DNA of 51,030 nt from Verrucomicrobium sp. BvORR106. GTDB taxonomy: Bacteria; Verrucomicrobiota; Verrucomicrobiia; Verrucomicrobiales; Verrucomicrobiaceae. Shown here in pieces: positions 24,663 through 34,405 of this stretch; within the stretch, counting starts at the first letter, position 1; every line of letters begins with the position of its first letter. The notes under the pieces are model-generated. The model did not search any database. It was given only the letters and a program-made list of their open reading frames with translations, and had not been told where the DNA came from. The position numbers and the translations under genes were made by a program. The stretch covers positions 1 through 51,030 of the forward strand of contig NZ_BATR01000044.1 in the NCBI RefSeq assembly GCF_000739655.1, in the 5' to 3' direction.

Positions 24663-27317
24663 ATGGACAAGTTTGTTTACTCCTCTGACAAAGAAATGTG
24701 CCGATCAAGAAGATCCGCAGATCGAAATAGCACGCCAAGAAAGGTGGGTCACATCCAGAAGTCCCTGTTAGTCAGTGGACTTGTGGCTTTGTCGGTCATC
24801 CTGACGGGCACTGTGGCCTCCGCGGTATCATTGACAGTTGGCGATGCCGGAACACACTCTGTTCTGTACACAGACTTCACACTTGGGAGCAACCCCATCG
24901 CAAATCATACTGGTTCGATCAGTTCTTCACAAGCTGGCGGCTCTTATGGGATCGGGAGCCAGAATGCAGTCGCGTCTGTGGCATCCGGCAGCTTTGCAAC
25001 CCCGGGGTTTTCGCTGACCATTACCAATAATACGGGGTCCATCCTCAATTCGCTGACCTTTGAGGGGAGCCTCATTGTCTTCAAGGACAACAGCAGCAAC
25101 CTCAATGAGGCGTTGACGGCGTCCGTGGCTTCAGGACCCGCGGTGGATGTCAGTGCACTAACTCTCCGTTTGGGGCCATTCAATGACGGGAATGGTACAT
25201 CGACCGTGTTCACAACTCCCAAGACCGCTGCATTTGATGTGGACATTCTCGGGCTCAACCTCGGAGTCGGACAGTCCATCACTATTCGGTGGTTGGATTC
25301 AAATGACGGCGGTACTGACGGTATGTTTGGTATCAAGGATCTGTCGCTGAAGTGGGACGTGGCCACAGTTTCGGTTGTCAACTACTGGGACAGCAATGGA
25401 GCCTCGGCAGGTGTTGGCGGAAGTGGTGTTTGGACTCCGTCCAGCCTCAACTGGAACAACGACGTTGGTACCGGAACGCCGGCGGCGTTTGATCCGACGA
25501 AGGAATTGGTTTTTGGTGGTACAGCAGGAACGATAGCACTGGATGATTCAGCTGGGGTGATTGAACACGATCACAATCTTAAGTTTGCATCCGATGGCTA
25601 TGTTCTCGAAGGTGGCGCACTGGGGCTTGTCGGATCATCGGGTTCGCCGACAATCTCAGTCGCTACCGCAGGCCACACTGCGACAATCAACAGCATCATT
25701 TCGGGATTCAGCGGCCTCACCAAAGCTGGTCTGGGCAAGCTGGTGCTGGGTGGTGACAACTCTTCCACCTTGATTGGTGATATTGGCATCAATGGTGGGG
25801 TGCTTCAGATCAGTACCGAAGAAAATCTCGGGGATGTCAGCAACAAGATTGTTTTCGGAGGGGGTACACTTGCCACTACGGAGGACATCAGTCTGGACGC
25901 CGCCAGAGAGCTCGCCGGCAGTGGCGGGCTTGATGTGGCTGACGGGAAAACTCTGACGGTGAATGGAGGAGCCACTTTCACCGCGATGACCTTCTCCAAT
26001 TCCGGCACGGTCGATCTTCAAGGTGCCACCAACGACTTGGGCGCAGTCACCTTCTCAGGCAATGCCACTCTGAAGGGCAATGACGCCATCGCGGCCAACA
26101 TCACGGCCAACCAGACAGGGACGGCAACCATTCAGAACAACCTCCTCCTCGGGGCTGTTGATCGCACCATCACCGTGAGCAACGCGGCAGCTGTGCTGGC
26201 CTTGCAAGGCACCCTGACAGGAAGCCGGATCATCAAGGCCGGCGCTGGTACGCTGGAAGCTACTGGAGACAACGCAGGACTCTCCCTTGGTTTCCAGTTG
26301 GGCTCTTCAGCTGCCGCTCCCACCAATGGCGGCACACTCAAGATTGGACATAAGAACGGCCTGGGCACCACCGCTCAGTTTCGGTTCAACTACGGCACCC
26401 TGCATGCAGTGACGGATTTGACGGGAGAGAATGCGTTGGCCAACAGCCTCAGCATTGGGGGGCGTGCAGGTGCGGCGGCAAATTTTGACGGTAGCAACAT
26501 GGAGATCAACGGTACGGTGGGCTTCTTCCGTGGTACAGGCACCACGGGGCAACTGGAGTTGAACACCATGAATACGACCACTCTCAGCGGTGACAGGGCG
26601 GCGGACTCTGGTACGGGAACCGTGACAGGCATCACTCTTGGCGGCACGGGCAAGCTGATCCTAAACGGCAACTGGAGCACCAACACCTATGCCGTCACTC
26701 TCGCCCAGTCCGTCACCACAGAAATCAACAACCTCTTCACTGGCAATGTCACGGTGGGGGATGGCAATGCCTCCGGTGGCACGACGCCGACTCTCCAGGG
26801 GCGGGGCACGCTCACGGGTGCGGTGACGATCAACTCCGATGGCCGTCTTAAGATCGGGAGCACGGGGGACACCACGGCGCGGGTCATGACCATCTCTGGC
26901 AACCTGACCAGCTCCGGCACCATGGAGTTTGATCTGTTCTCCGGCAGCAACGGCGGCGAGGCGGGGTCATCGGACAAGCTGGCCTTCGGCAGTGGCACCA
27001 CGTCCGTCAATTTGTCCGGCACCCTGGTGATCAACAATGCGGACCTCAATTTTGGCACCCAGCCTTGGGCCAACGGTTCCTTCTGGCAGCTCATTGACTG
27101 GGGCACGGTGCAGCAGGCCAACCGCACCGTGAACTACAGCACGATCACGCTTCCGGAGATCGCTGGCTATGAGTGGATCAACACGCTGGGCACGGACGGG
27201 CGCATCACTCTTTCGGCGGTGCCGGAGCCGGGCCGCATGGTACTGCTGCTTCTGGGCGGTGGCCTCATGCTGATCCAGCGCCGCCGTCGCCGTCAGGAGC
27301 GTCTTGCCGTAGTTTAA
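24663..27317 (+). CDS. PEP-CTERM protein with autotransporter-type beta-strand repeats
   Basis: 884 aa. The N-terminus is an extended signal peptide: about 30 polar residues, then QKSLLVSGLVALSVILTGTV. The body is Gly/Asn/Thr-rich with repeated beta-strand units typical of the autotransporter-associated strand repeat, such as GLTKAGLGKLVLGGDNSST and RIIKAGAGTLEATGDNAG, so a parallel beta-helix is likely. The C-terminus has the three-part sorting signal: VPEPGR, hydrophobic MVLLLLGGGLMLIQ, and a basic RRRRR cluster. Such proteins are processed by exosortase and placed on the surface or in the extracellular matrix. No outer-membrane barrel domain is present, so it is not an autotransporter. It is less GC-rich at its 5' end than neighbouring genes. 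Confidence 0.87.
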   Translation: MDKFVYSSDKEMCRSRRSADRNSTPRKVGHIQKSLLVSGLVALSVILTGTVASAVSLTVGDAGTHSVLYTDFTLGSNPIANHTGSISSSQAGGSYGIGSQNAVASVASGSFATPGFSLTITNNTGSILNSLTFEGSLIVFKDNSSNLNEALTASVASGPAVDVSALTLRLGPFNDGNGTSTVFTTPKTAAFDVDILGLNLGVGQSITIRWLDSNDGGTDGMFGIKDLSLKWDVATVSVVNYWDSNGASAGVGGSGVWTPSSLNWNNDVGTGTPAAFDPTKELVFGGTAGTIALDDSAGVIEHDHNLKFASDGYVLEGGALGLVGSSGSPTISVATAGHTATINSIISGFSGLTKAGLGKLVLGGDNSSTLIGDIGINGGVLQISTEENLGDVSNKIVFGGGTLATTEDISLDAARELAGSGGLDVADGKTLTVNGGATFTAMTFSNSGTVDLQGATNDLGAVTFSGNATLKGNDAIAANITANQTGTATIQNNLLLGAVDRTITVSNAAAVLALQGTLTGSRIIKAGAGTLEATGDNAGLSLGFQLGSSAAAPTNGGTLKIGHKNGLGTTAQFRFNYGTLHAVTDLTGENALANSLSIGGRAGAAANFDGSNMEINGTVGFFRGTGTTGQLELNTMNTTTLSGDRAADSGTGTVTGITLGGTGKLILNGNWSTNTYAVTLAQSVTTEINNLFTGNVTVGDGNASGGTTPTLQGRGTLTGAVTINSDGRLKIGSTGDTTARVMTISGNLTSSGTMEFDLFSGSNGGEAGSSDKLAFGSGTTSVNLSGTLVINNADLNFGTQPWANGSFWQLIDWGTVQQANRTVNYSTITLPEIAGYEWINTLGTDGRITLSAVPEPGRMVLLLLGGGLMLIQRRRRRQERLAVV

Positions 27318-27358
27318 GTTCACGATCAAACCATCACCATCACCCATCCCTTCCCGCC

Positions 27359-28936
27359 ATGACTGCTGTCACTTCACGCTATGAGCTCCTGGAACAGCTC
27401 GGTCAGGGCGGGTCGGGGGTGGTGTACAAAGCCACGGATCTACAGCTCCAGCGTCCGGTGGCCATCAAACGGTTGATGCGTCCTGCAGGTGCCAGTGAAA
27501 CGCATGAAGATGCAGGTCAGCTGCGACAGGAGGCCCTGTCCTTGTCAGCCCTGCAGCATCCCAACATCGTGACGATCCATGACATCGGCACGGATGAAGA
27601 CGGGCCGTATGTGGTCATGGAGTATCTGGAAGGCCAGACGCTGGAACAGGTGGTGGAGGGCGCGCCGCTTCCCCTGGAGGAGTTCACCACCCTGGTGCAG
27701 GACACCCTGGGCGGTCTGGGCGCCGCGCATGCCCGCGGCATGCTCCACCGGGATTTGAAGCCCTCCAACATCATGCTGGTATGGCTGCCCACCTGTGAGA
27801 TGCGGTTCAAGCTGCTGGACTTCGGCATCGCCAAGTACTGCCCCGCCCCCACCACGCAGACCACAGACGTGGAGGGGAGCGTGATGGGCACGGTTTATTT
27901 CATGGCTCCCGAGCAGTTCGAACGCGGCACCCTTGACCAGCGCACGGATCTCTACTCGCTGGGATGTTCCTTCTACCACGCCCTCACTGGCAACTATCCC
28001 TTCACGGCTGACAGTGCTGCCGGGGTGATGGCCGCTCACCTGACGCATACCCCCGGGCCGCTGGCCGAGTGGCGGCCGGATCTGCCGACCGCGGTGGTCG
28101 ATTGGGTGCTCAGGCTCATGAGCCGCCTGCCTGAAGACCGACCGGACAGCGCGGCGCAGGCCCTGGCGCTGTTCAAGCTGGCCCTGCAACCCCCGGCCCG
28201 CCCTCTGCCCAAGTCTTCCGTTTCCGCGAACCCGCAAGTGATCCGTCCCGTGATCCAGCCGGTGCGCCTGCCCCAGCCAGAAGAGACCCCTTCCGCAGGT
28301 CATGCCACGTCGATCACGGTATCCGTGATCTGCTGCCTCCTGCTTTCCGCGGCAGCATTCGGGTACTGGCACTTTCAGGAGTCGAAGAAAAAGTACCAGC
28401 CTGCGCCAGCCTCGAATCGTCCCGTCAAAGTAGTGGCCGCTTCCGGCTCGGGCGAGTCTGCTCCGGAGCAGACGCAGACGCCAGAGGCAACCTCCCCACC
28501 GGAACCTGTCGCCAGCATGATCGCGGTGGCGGATCAGATGCCCGCCAGCCCGCCGGTGGCGATGCAGGAAACAACAGCGCCAGCTCCTGTCGCCCCTTCT
28601 CCTCCGCCAGCCATGGTGGCAACGGGTGCGCCACTGGATCCCCATGCCCTGGAACAGTTGCGGGCGAGCCTCAACCAGCCGGTGGAGGTGGAGGGCGTGA
28701 TCGTGAGCGTGGGAGAGAGCAAGTCGGGGAAAACCCGCTACTTGAACTTTGCCAGGAAACCCGGAGAAACCATCTCACTGGCTTTCCGAACGGCGGAGAC
28801 GGATTCAATATTTCCTAAATCCCGGCTTGAGTCTCTACAGGGCGCGAAAGTGCGGGCGCGCGGCGTCGTGACGGAGCTCAATGGCGGACTGCTGATCTAT
28901 ATCAAGGAGGAGTCGGCACTGGTCAGAGTGGATTGA
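27359..28936 (+). CDS. transmembrane Ser/Thr protein kinase with C-terminal OB-fold-like domain
   Basis: 525 aa from the ATG at 27359, 41 bases after the PEP-CTERM gene. Residues about 8-275 form a Hanks-type kinase: glycine loop GQGGSGVVYKA, catalytic Lys37 (VAIKRL), HRDLKPSN, DFG, then GTVYFMAPEQ. All catalytic residues are present. A Pro-rich linker leads to one membrane helix (about 318-340, VSVICCLLLSAAAFGYW), then an Ala/Pro/Glu-rich stretch. The last about 85 residues (VEVEGVIVSVGESKSGKTRY, then AKVRARGVVTELNGGLLIYI) look like a small OB fold placed outside the membrane. Most bacterial kinases of this type carry PASTA, WD40 or TPR sensors, so this ending is unusual. Confidence 0.88.
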   Translation: MTAVTSRYELLEQLGQGGSGVVYKATDLQLQRPVAIKRLMRPAGASETHEDAGQLRQEALSLSALQHPNIVTIHDIGTDEDGPYVVMEYLEGQTLEQVVEGAPLPLEEFTTLVQDTLGGLGAAHARGMLHRDLKPSNIMLVWLPTCEMRFKLLDFGIAKYCPAPTTQTTDVEGSVMGTVYFMAPEQFERGTLDQRTDLYSLGCSFYHALTGNYPFTADSAAGVMAAHLTHTPGPLAEWRPDLPTAVVDWVLRLMSRLPEDRPDSAAQALALFKLALQPPARPLPKSSVSANPQVIRPVIQPVRLPQPEETPSAGHATSITVSVICCLLLSAAAFGYWHFQESKKKYQPAPASNRPVKVVAASGSGESAPEQTQTPEATSPPEPVASMIAVADQMPASPPVAMQETTAPAPVAPSPPPAMVATGAPLDPHALEQLRASLNQPVEVEGVIVSVGESKSGKTRYLNFARKPGETISLAFRTAETDSIFPKSRLESLQGAKVRARGVVTELNGGLLIYIKEESALVRVD

Positions 28937-29094
28937 GGTTGGGGGTTGGCTGAGCTGGGTCAAGTGCCCTGCTGCTGTGTTTGGGTTCGATCCTATCACA
29001 AGGGGTGCGAAAGCGGCGTCGAGCCGCACGCACTCCAAGACGCTGGCGCGACGATGGGCGAGCCGTGGCGGGAAGGGGCCGGTTTGGGGGCGTC

Positions 29095-31755
29095 CTATTC
29101 CAGGGGCTCTTCATGCCGGTGGTCGGCCTTCTCAAACTTTTTCCAGAGCCTCTCGATGGCCTCCTCCGGATCCTCCAGGAGCATGCTTTCCTTGATCTTG
29201 CTGGCATAGATGCCGAACGAGAAGGGCGTCACCACGGGCACCTCGATGAGCTGCCACTGCATCTGATGGGCTTCCTGGAGAAAGCGGGCGGCCCGCGGCA
29301 GGTCGAGGAACACATGAGTGGCCTCCCGGATCGACTGCTCCAGCAGTGGGTGGTCCGGTTCGTGTTTACTCAGCACCTGGAACAAAATTTCTCCGCTCCA
29401 GCGGAGTTGTTTCAGACGTCTCTCCGCCCCCGGCAGGTTGCGCGGCACCATCAGGCCGGTCTGGGCCACGCCCCGGAACTGCCATTTCACGAGCTGGCTC
29501 TCCGCCAGGGCGCTGCGCAGGTCTGCCTCCAGGTTCTCGGCATGAAACAGATCGCGCCATTCCTCCAGACCCAGGTCCTGAAATTGACGGACGGAAAGGA
29601 GGAACCCGTAGTCGTCGATCGTCACCAGGGCATTGCCGCCCACGGCCTCCTTCACCCGGTGGGCGATGATGCGGGAGAGTGCATCATTGGCGGACCGGCC
29701 GATGAGGGAGTGGAAGAAGAAGTGACAGCGCTCTGGATCCGGCTTCCGCATGGCCCGGCCCGCGCCGCGTTTGGGAGGCATGAGGCTGGGCTCCGGTTCG
29801 CGGAAATCCTCCCCATCATCTTCGGGCTCGCGATAGAGTTCGATGAGAAACAGTGAATCGGTGGGAATGGCGGAGAAGCGGCATTGGTTGCGGCAGTGCT
29901 TCACAATAGCGTCCGCATTCACGCTGCTGATGAGGTAGTCCTCCACGAGCCAGTCGGACGTTTCCGCGGGCGGCTCGTTCGCCTCCAGCCGGGCCGCGAG
30001 GCGGGTGCGCAGCCGCGTCACCTCCTGGGCGAGACCGCTGGCGAGCGGCATCTTGTTGGCGTTCCAGCTGGGGACAGTGGGCAGACGGCCGTCGGCGGCC
30101 TCGACGGTAATTTCCATGACCCCGGTCTCCACCAGCCTCACCGTGCGCCCGGCCAGCACGAAGATGTCGCCGTACTTGAGGTTCTTCACGAAACTCTCCT
30201 CCACCTCCCCGAGCCTGCGGCTGCCCAGGTACACGCGCACGGCTCCCTCGCTCGCGATGGTGCCGACGTTCACCAGGTAGTCCCGCTCCACCTTGCGGTT
30301 CGGCGTCACCAGCAGGCCCTGTTGATCTTCGACAATCTTGCCAAAGACCTCGCGATAGTTCTCCTCCAGGCTTTTGCCGCCACCCATCACATACTGCAGC
30401 ACCCGGTCAAACTCCGCACGGCTGAGCTCATGGTAGGGCCAGGCCTGGAGCACCGTCGTGTACGCCGTGTCGCGGGTGTAGCCCTTTTGCATGGCCATGC
30501 CGACCAGATGCTGGGCCAGTACATCGTAAGGCTTCTGCAGCACGCGGATGGCATCCAGCTGGGTGCGGCGGGTCATGTCGGCACACACCACGCACTCCAT
30601 GAGGTCGTTCACGTTCGTGGCGACGAGCACGCCATGGCTTTCCTCATGGATGTTGTGCCCGCTTCGTCCGATCCGCTGGATGGCCCGGCTGACGCCCTTG
30701 GGCGTGGAGATCATCACGGCGCAATCCACGGCTCCGATGTCGATGCCCAGCTCCAGGCTGGTCGAGCACACCACGGCCCGCAGTTCGCCCGCCTTGAGTC
30801 GGTCTTCCACCTCCAGGCGCAGGTCCCGGTCGAGGGAGGAGTGATGGGTCTCGATGACTGAGGCCAGTTCTGGCAGCGCCTGCTTGAGTCGGAGGGACAT
30901 GCTCTCCGCCCCGCTGCGAGTGTTGCAAAAGATGATGGTGCTTCGCTTCTGCTCGACCAGCCGCGCCAGATCCTTCATCACCCGCTGGGCCGTCCATCCC
31001 GCAGGAGGGTAGGGCTCCCGACGCAGGGGAGAAAGCACCTCCACGCGACGTCTTCGCTCCACCCGGCCCTGCACGATGGCGCAGTCGCGATGGGTTCCGC
31101 AGAGGAATCTTGCCAGCTCATCCAGGGGAGCCGCCGTGGCGCTCAGGCCAATGCGCACCAGCCCGGCCGGGGCTGGCTCTGCATCCGCCTCCGTTGGTGG
31201 GGCGGTCACCATTTTTTCCAGCCGCTCCAGCGTCAGACTGAGATGAGAGCCGCGCTTGTTCTCCGCCAGCGCGTGCAGTTCATCCACGATGACATGGCGG
31301 CAGCCGCTGAGAATCTCCCGGTAACCTTCCTGGGGCAGCAGGATGGCCAGACTCTCCGGGGTCGTCAGCAGGATGTGGGGCGGTTGCTTGCGGAACTTCG
31401 CCCGCTCCGAGGCTGGGGTGTCTCCATTGCGCAGCCCGATGCGGATGTCCCGGGCCAGCCCCAGTTCCCGCAAGGGCTCCGAGAGATTCTTTTGCATGTC
31501 ATACGTCAGCGCCCGCAGGGGCGAGATGTAGATGGCCAGGGTCTGATGGGGGAGCTGCCCCTTGTCCAGGCGGTGCAGCAGGCCGTCCAGCACCCCGAGG
31601 AATCCCGCCAGCGTCTTCCCACTGCCCGTGGGGGAGGTTAGCAACACTGACTGACCCGCCAGCACATGCGGCAGTGTGACCTCCTGCGCGTGGGTGGGCT
31701 TGCCAAAACGCCCGGTGAACCAGGCAGCGAGAGCCGGGTGCAGGGAGTCAATCAT
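29095..31755 (-). CDS. Lhr-type DEXH-box helicase
   Basis: 886 aa, matching the Lhr-core length. Motifs in order: LTSPTGSGKTLAGFLG (Walker A), DELHAL (motif II), LSATAAPLDELARF (motif III), IIFCNTRSGAESM (motif IV), CSTSLELGIDIGAVD (motif V) and RAIQRIGRSGH (motif VI), followed by the winged-helix and Lhr-specific C-terminal domains. Lhr-core enzymes are 3'-5' DNA helicases linked to DNA repair. One subgroup is encoded beside an ATP-dependent ligase, an exonuclease and a metallophosphoesterase; none of those is adjacent here. The distant phosphatase at 45743 is a PPP-type enzyme and not the partner. Confidence 0.9.
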   Translation of the reverse strand: MIDSLHPALAAWFTGRFGKPTHAQEVTLPHVLAGQSVLLTSPTGSGKTLAGFLGVLDGLLHRLDKGQLPHQTLAIYISPLRALTYDMQKNLSEPLRELGLARDIRIGLRNGDTPASERAKFRKQPPHILLTTPESLAILLPQEGYREILSGCRHVIVDELHALAENKRGSHLSLTLERLEKMVTAPPTEADAEPAPAGLVRIGLSATAAPLDELARFLCGTHRDCAIVQGRVERRRRVEVLSPLRREPYPPAGWTAQRVMKDLARLVEQKRSTIIFCNTRSGAESMSLRLKQALPELASVIETHHSSLDRDLRLEVEDRLKAGELRAVVCSTSLELGIDIGAVDCAVMISTPKGVSRAIQRIGRSGHNIHEESHGVLVATNVNDLMECVVCADMTRRTQLDAIRVLQKPYDVLAQHLVGMAMQKGYTRDTAYTTVLQAWPYHELSRAEFDRVLQYVMGGGKSLEENYREVFGKIVEDQQGLLVTPNRKVERDYLVNVGTIASEGAVRVYLGSRRLGEVEESFVKNLKYGDIFVLAGRTVRLVETGVMEITVEAADGRLPTVPSWNANKMPLASGLAQEVTRLRTRLAARLEANEPPAETSDWLVEDYLISSVNADAIVKHCRNQCRFSAIPTDSLFLIELYREPEDDGEDFREPEPSLMPPKRGAGRAMRKPDPERCHFFFHSLIGRSANDALSRIIAHRVKEAVGGNALVTIDDYGFLLSVRQFQDLGLEEWRDLFHAENLEADLRSALAESQLVKWQFRGVAQTGLMVPRNLPGAERRLKQLRWSGEILFQVLSKHEPDHPLLEQSIREATHVFLDLPRAARFLQEAHQMQWQLIEVPVVTPFSFGIYASKIKESMLLEDPEEAIERLWKKFEKADHRHEEPLE

Positions 31756-31870
31756 CGGTCCAACATGGCTGGGAACAGGGCCAATCCGCCAGAGGGCTAC
31801 GTCTTGCCCGTCTTTGCTGGCCGTAGCAAGTCACTTGTGTACGGCAAAACCTTCGCTAGCTTCCGCGCCG

Positions 31871-32269
31871 ATGAATCTGTCCCGTCTCGCCCACTCCGCA
31901 GCCTGCCTGGCTCTAGTCGCCGGTCTCAGCGCCTGCTCCATGTTTGGCTCCAAGTCTTCCGTCTCCCAATCCGCCCCGGTGGGCGCGCAGGAATTCGACC
32001 CCTTCTCCAACACTTGGCGTCCTGTGTCCCGCGTCGTGGTGCCGCCACCCTCAGAGCCCAATCCTGAGATCGCCGCCCAGCAGGAGCAGGTGAAGAAGCA
32101 AAACAGCGTGGTGAACAAGATGGGCCGTAGCGCTGGCAAGGTGGGCAATGCCGCAGGAGCCGTGGGCAAGACCCTCGCCAAGCCGCTCAAGTGGATCCCG
32201 TTCGTGGGTGGCAAAAAGAGCGCTGAGGACGAGGTGGATCCCGCCTACTCTCCGGCCAGCCCGCAGTAA
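31871..32269 (+). CDS. small predicted lipoprotein
   Basis: 132 aa from the ATG at 31871; the open frame extends upstream to 31676, but that part overlaps the helicase gene and lacks a signal sequence. The N-terminus MNLSRLAHSAACLALVAGLS followed by AC gives a lipobox (LSAC). The rest is a polar, Pro-rich and then basic/Gly-rich low-complexity chain (GRSAGKVGNAAGAVGKTLAK). No family is recognised. It is divergent from the helicase gene, 115 bases away. Confidence 0.65.
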   Translation: MNLSRLAHSAACLALVAGLSACSMFGSKSSVSQSAPVGAQEFDPFSNTWRPVSRVVVPPPSEPNPEIAAQQEQVKKQNSVVNKMGRSAGKVGNAAGAVGKTLAKPLKWIPFVGGKKSAEDEVDPAYSPASPQ

Positions 32270-32464
32270 GCACGCGTTTTTAGATCACCCCCGGCTGGGA
32301 TGGGACAGGCGACCCGCCGGGTGGAGCAAATGTTGATGTTCTTGCGCCGGTCGCCGGGTGAGGATCGTTTTTGCATTGGAGAGCGGTAGATTTTGCATTC
32401 TCTTGAGGGGCATCGTCCGCATTCCAACTTAACGTTTAGCCAGGCGGTTTGACCGCTCCGCCCT

Positions 32465-33925
32465 ATGCCTACTGCCTCATGCTCCCGTCTGGGCCCGGTG
32501 TGCTTGTGCCTCGGTCTCGTGCTGGCGGTCGCCAGTTCAGCCCTGGCCGTAGTCCCTCTCCGTGCTGCTGGCGGCAAGCCGTTGGGCTTCGGAGCTGCCA
32601 CAGAAGGCGGCTCGGGCGGGCGGGTGCTGCTGGTGACCCGTCTGGATGACGATGTCAAAAAGCCGGCGAAGGGCACCTTGCGCTGGGCGCTCCGGCAGAA
32701 GGGACCGCGCGTGGTGAAGTTCAGCGTCGGCGGCACCATCACGCTGAAAGACCGCATCGAGGTGAAGGATTCCTTCCTCACGGTGGATGGCACCGATGCT
32801 CCTGACGGCGGCATCACCATCCGTGGCGGCAGCCTGGAGTTCGAGGGCGTCGAGGAAATCATCCTGCGGCATCTCCGGATCCGCCTGGGGGACGAGAACG
32901 TACTGCGCCGGAACAAGGCGGAAAAACGGGAGCGGCCCAAGGGCTCCAACGGCCTGGATTGCGTGACGCTCAAGAACACCAACCAGGTGCTCATCGATCA
33001 TTGCTCGCTCTCCTGGAGCTGTGACGAGCTCATCGGCATCACCCGCTGTCGCAACGTGACCGTGCAGTGGTGCATCCTGAGTGAGCCGCTGGGGCGCAAG
33101 GAACTGCATCCGTATGGGGATGACCACGCCTTCGGGGTGAACGCGAGTGCCAGCACTCTGAGCATCCACCACTGTCTCTTTGCCCGGTTCGTCATGCGAG
33201 GGCCGCAGTTTGAGTGCAACGATCTCCGGCCCAAGGACCGCTACACCGTGCAGATGGAAGCGGTGAACAACGTGATCTTCGACTACGGGCGCAGTGGCTC
33301 CCGCTACTCCACCGGTGTGGAGAAGGGCTCCGGCACCGGAGAAGGGAAGAAATTCGAATTCCAGTTCCTGAATAATCTCTATCTCTCGTCCCGCGCATCG
33401 CGCAGTCCCATCGAGGCCTTCACACGACATGGGCACACCCCCGGCATGAAGGCAGGCGTGGCGGGCAATGAGGTGCGGGTGGCCGAGGTGCCCCGTCTGG
33501 TGGCTGGCATTCGGCTGCCAGCTTTCTCGATCAAAGGTCCCCACCTGCACTGGCGCACCAAGACGTCGTCCCGGGCAGATCTGGTCACCCGGCCAAAGGC
33601 ACGGGACAACGCTCCGGAATCTGACGACGAGGAGACAGGAGTAGTCGGGTCGGGGCCGTCGTCCGCAGGGCCAGCAGGCGTGATTTTGCGCGTGCCCTTG
33701 CCGGAGGGTGCCGTCACACGGCGTCTCTTTGCCGCACCGGTGCCCGTGAAGCCTGAACCCATCTCCACCGTCTGGCAGTCTGTGATTGGCTCCGCAGGTG
33801 CAGGTCCGGATCGTGACGCCGTGGACCTGCGCGTGGTTCAGGACGTCGAAGGCATGCTCTTTCGCAAGACCTTGCAGTCCCAGGAGCAGGTGGGGGGCTG
33901 GCCGGATGATCGCCGGCTGCCCTGA
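32465..33925 (+). CDS. secreted pectate-lyase-like parallel beta-helix protein
   Basis: 486 aa with a signal peptide (CLCLGLVLAVASSALA). The opening GGKPLGFGAATEGGSGG and VTRLDDD is the classic start of polysaccharide lyase family 1 proteins, followed by GTLRWALRQKGPRVVKFSVG, DSFLTVDGTDAPDGGITIRG, GLDCVTLKNTNQVLIDHCSL and VTVQWCILSEPLG, the stacked strands of a beta-helix. Pectate lyases cleave polygalacturonate by beta-elimination with calcium. I cannot confirm the catalytic Arg, so substrate and activity are open. The C-terminal about 110 residues are a low-complexity region not typical of the family. Confidence 0.82.
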   Translation: MPTASCSRLGPVCLCLGLVLAVASSALAVVPLRAAGGKPLGFGAATEGGSGGRVLLVTRLDDDVKKPAKGTLRWALRQKGPRVVKFSVGGTITLKDRIEVKDSFLTVDGTDAPDGGITIRGGSLEFEGVEEIILRHLRIRLGDENVLRRNKAEKRERPKGSNGLDCVTLKNTNQVLIDHCSLSWSCDELIGITRCRNVTVQWCILSEPLGRKELHPYGDDHAFGVNASASTLSIHHCLFARFVMRGPQFECNDLRPKDRYTVQMEAVNNVIFDYGRSGSRYSTGVEKGSGTGEGKKFEFQFLNNLYLSSRASRSPIEAFTRHGHTPGMKAGVAGNEVRVAEVPRLVAGIRLPAFSIKGPHLHWRTKTSSRADLVTRPKARDNAPESDDEETGVVGSGPSSAGPAGVILRVPLPEGAVTRRLFAAPVPVKPEPISTVWQSVIGSAGAGPDRDAVDLRVVQDVEGMLFRKTLQSQEQVGGWPDDRRLP

Positions 33926-33939
33926 GGCAGAGCAGCCGG
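33913..33939. terminator. hairpin at the 3' end of the pectate-lyase-like gene
   Basis: CCGGCTG (33913-33919) pairs with CAGCCGG (33933-33939), with an inner alternative CTGCC/GGCAG stem; it spans the stop codon. There is no strong T tract, so it may be a weak terminator between convergent genes. Confidence 0.4.
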
Positions 33940-33992
33940 AAAGTTGTTAGTTATCCACAAGAGCCAGCGGGAGACAGACTCTGGATCCCGGA

Positions 33993-34277
33993 TCAGGAGG
34001 GGTTCTCTGCCGTGGTCTTGGAGGCACCGTCTGCCACGCGGGACTGCACGGGAGCTTCGGCGGGGACAGGGTTCAGATTGGCGGGCACGCGGTTATCCTC
34101 GATCTCACGCTGCTGCAGACGGATTGGCGTGGAGACAGGGGCGTTCTGGTTGTCGGCCATTTTCAAAGTACGGCCCACGGCCTGGAGCATGCGTGCGGGC
34201 ATCTGGGCGAGGGCACAGCTGGCAAGGGTAGAAGCGACAAGGCAGAGCGCGGCGGCCTGAATGAAAGACTTAATCAT
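33993..34277 (-). CDS. small predicted lipoprotein
   Basis: 94 aa. The N-terminus MIKSFIQAAALCLVASTLAS then C gives a good lipobox (LASC). The remaining 70 residues are polar with no recognised domain. It is convergent with the pectate-lyase-like gene and lies downstream of the peroxidase gene on the same strand, with a 128-base gap, so joint transcription is possible. Function is unknown. Confidence 0.6.
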   Translation of the reverse strand: MIKSFIQAAALCLVASTLASCALAQMPARMLQAVGRTLKMADNQNAPVSTPIRLQQREIEDNRVPANLNPVPAEAPVQSRVADGASKTTAENPS

Positions 34278-34405
34278 GGCCGCTGGTTTATCATAGGAGC
34301 GGCGGGATGGGAAGGGGGAATGACCAGCGTCACAAGGTAAGGGTTAGGAGCGAAGAGGTAGGGCCAACTGTTAGGCCTGCGGGCCCACCTCTCCGCGGGT
34401 CACGC

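Noticed and set aside
27545-28645. 366-codon open frame antisense to the kinase gene
   Set aside because: Arg/His/Gly-rich antisense product overlapping a canonical kinase.
29095-31755. Lhr helicase as part of a ligase-associated DNA-repair operon
   Set aside because: No ligase, exonuclease or ligase-associated phosphoesterase gene is adjacent, so only the general Lhr call is kept.
31676-31870. Upstream start for the 31871 lipoprotein
   Set aside because: The extension overlaps the helicase gene and would bury the signal peptide and lipobox inside the protein.
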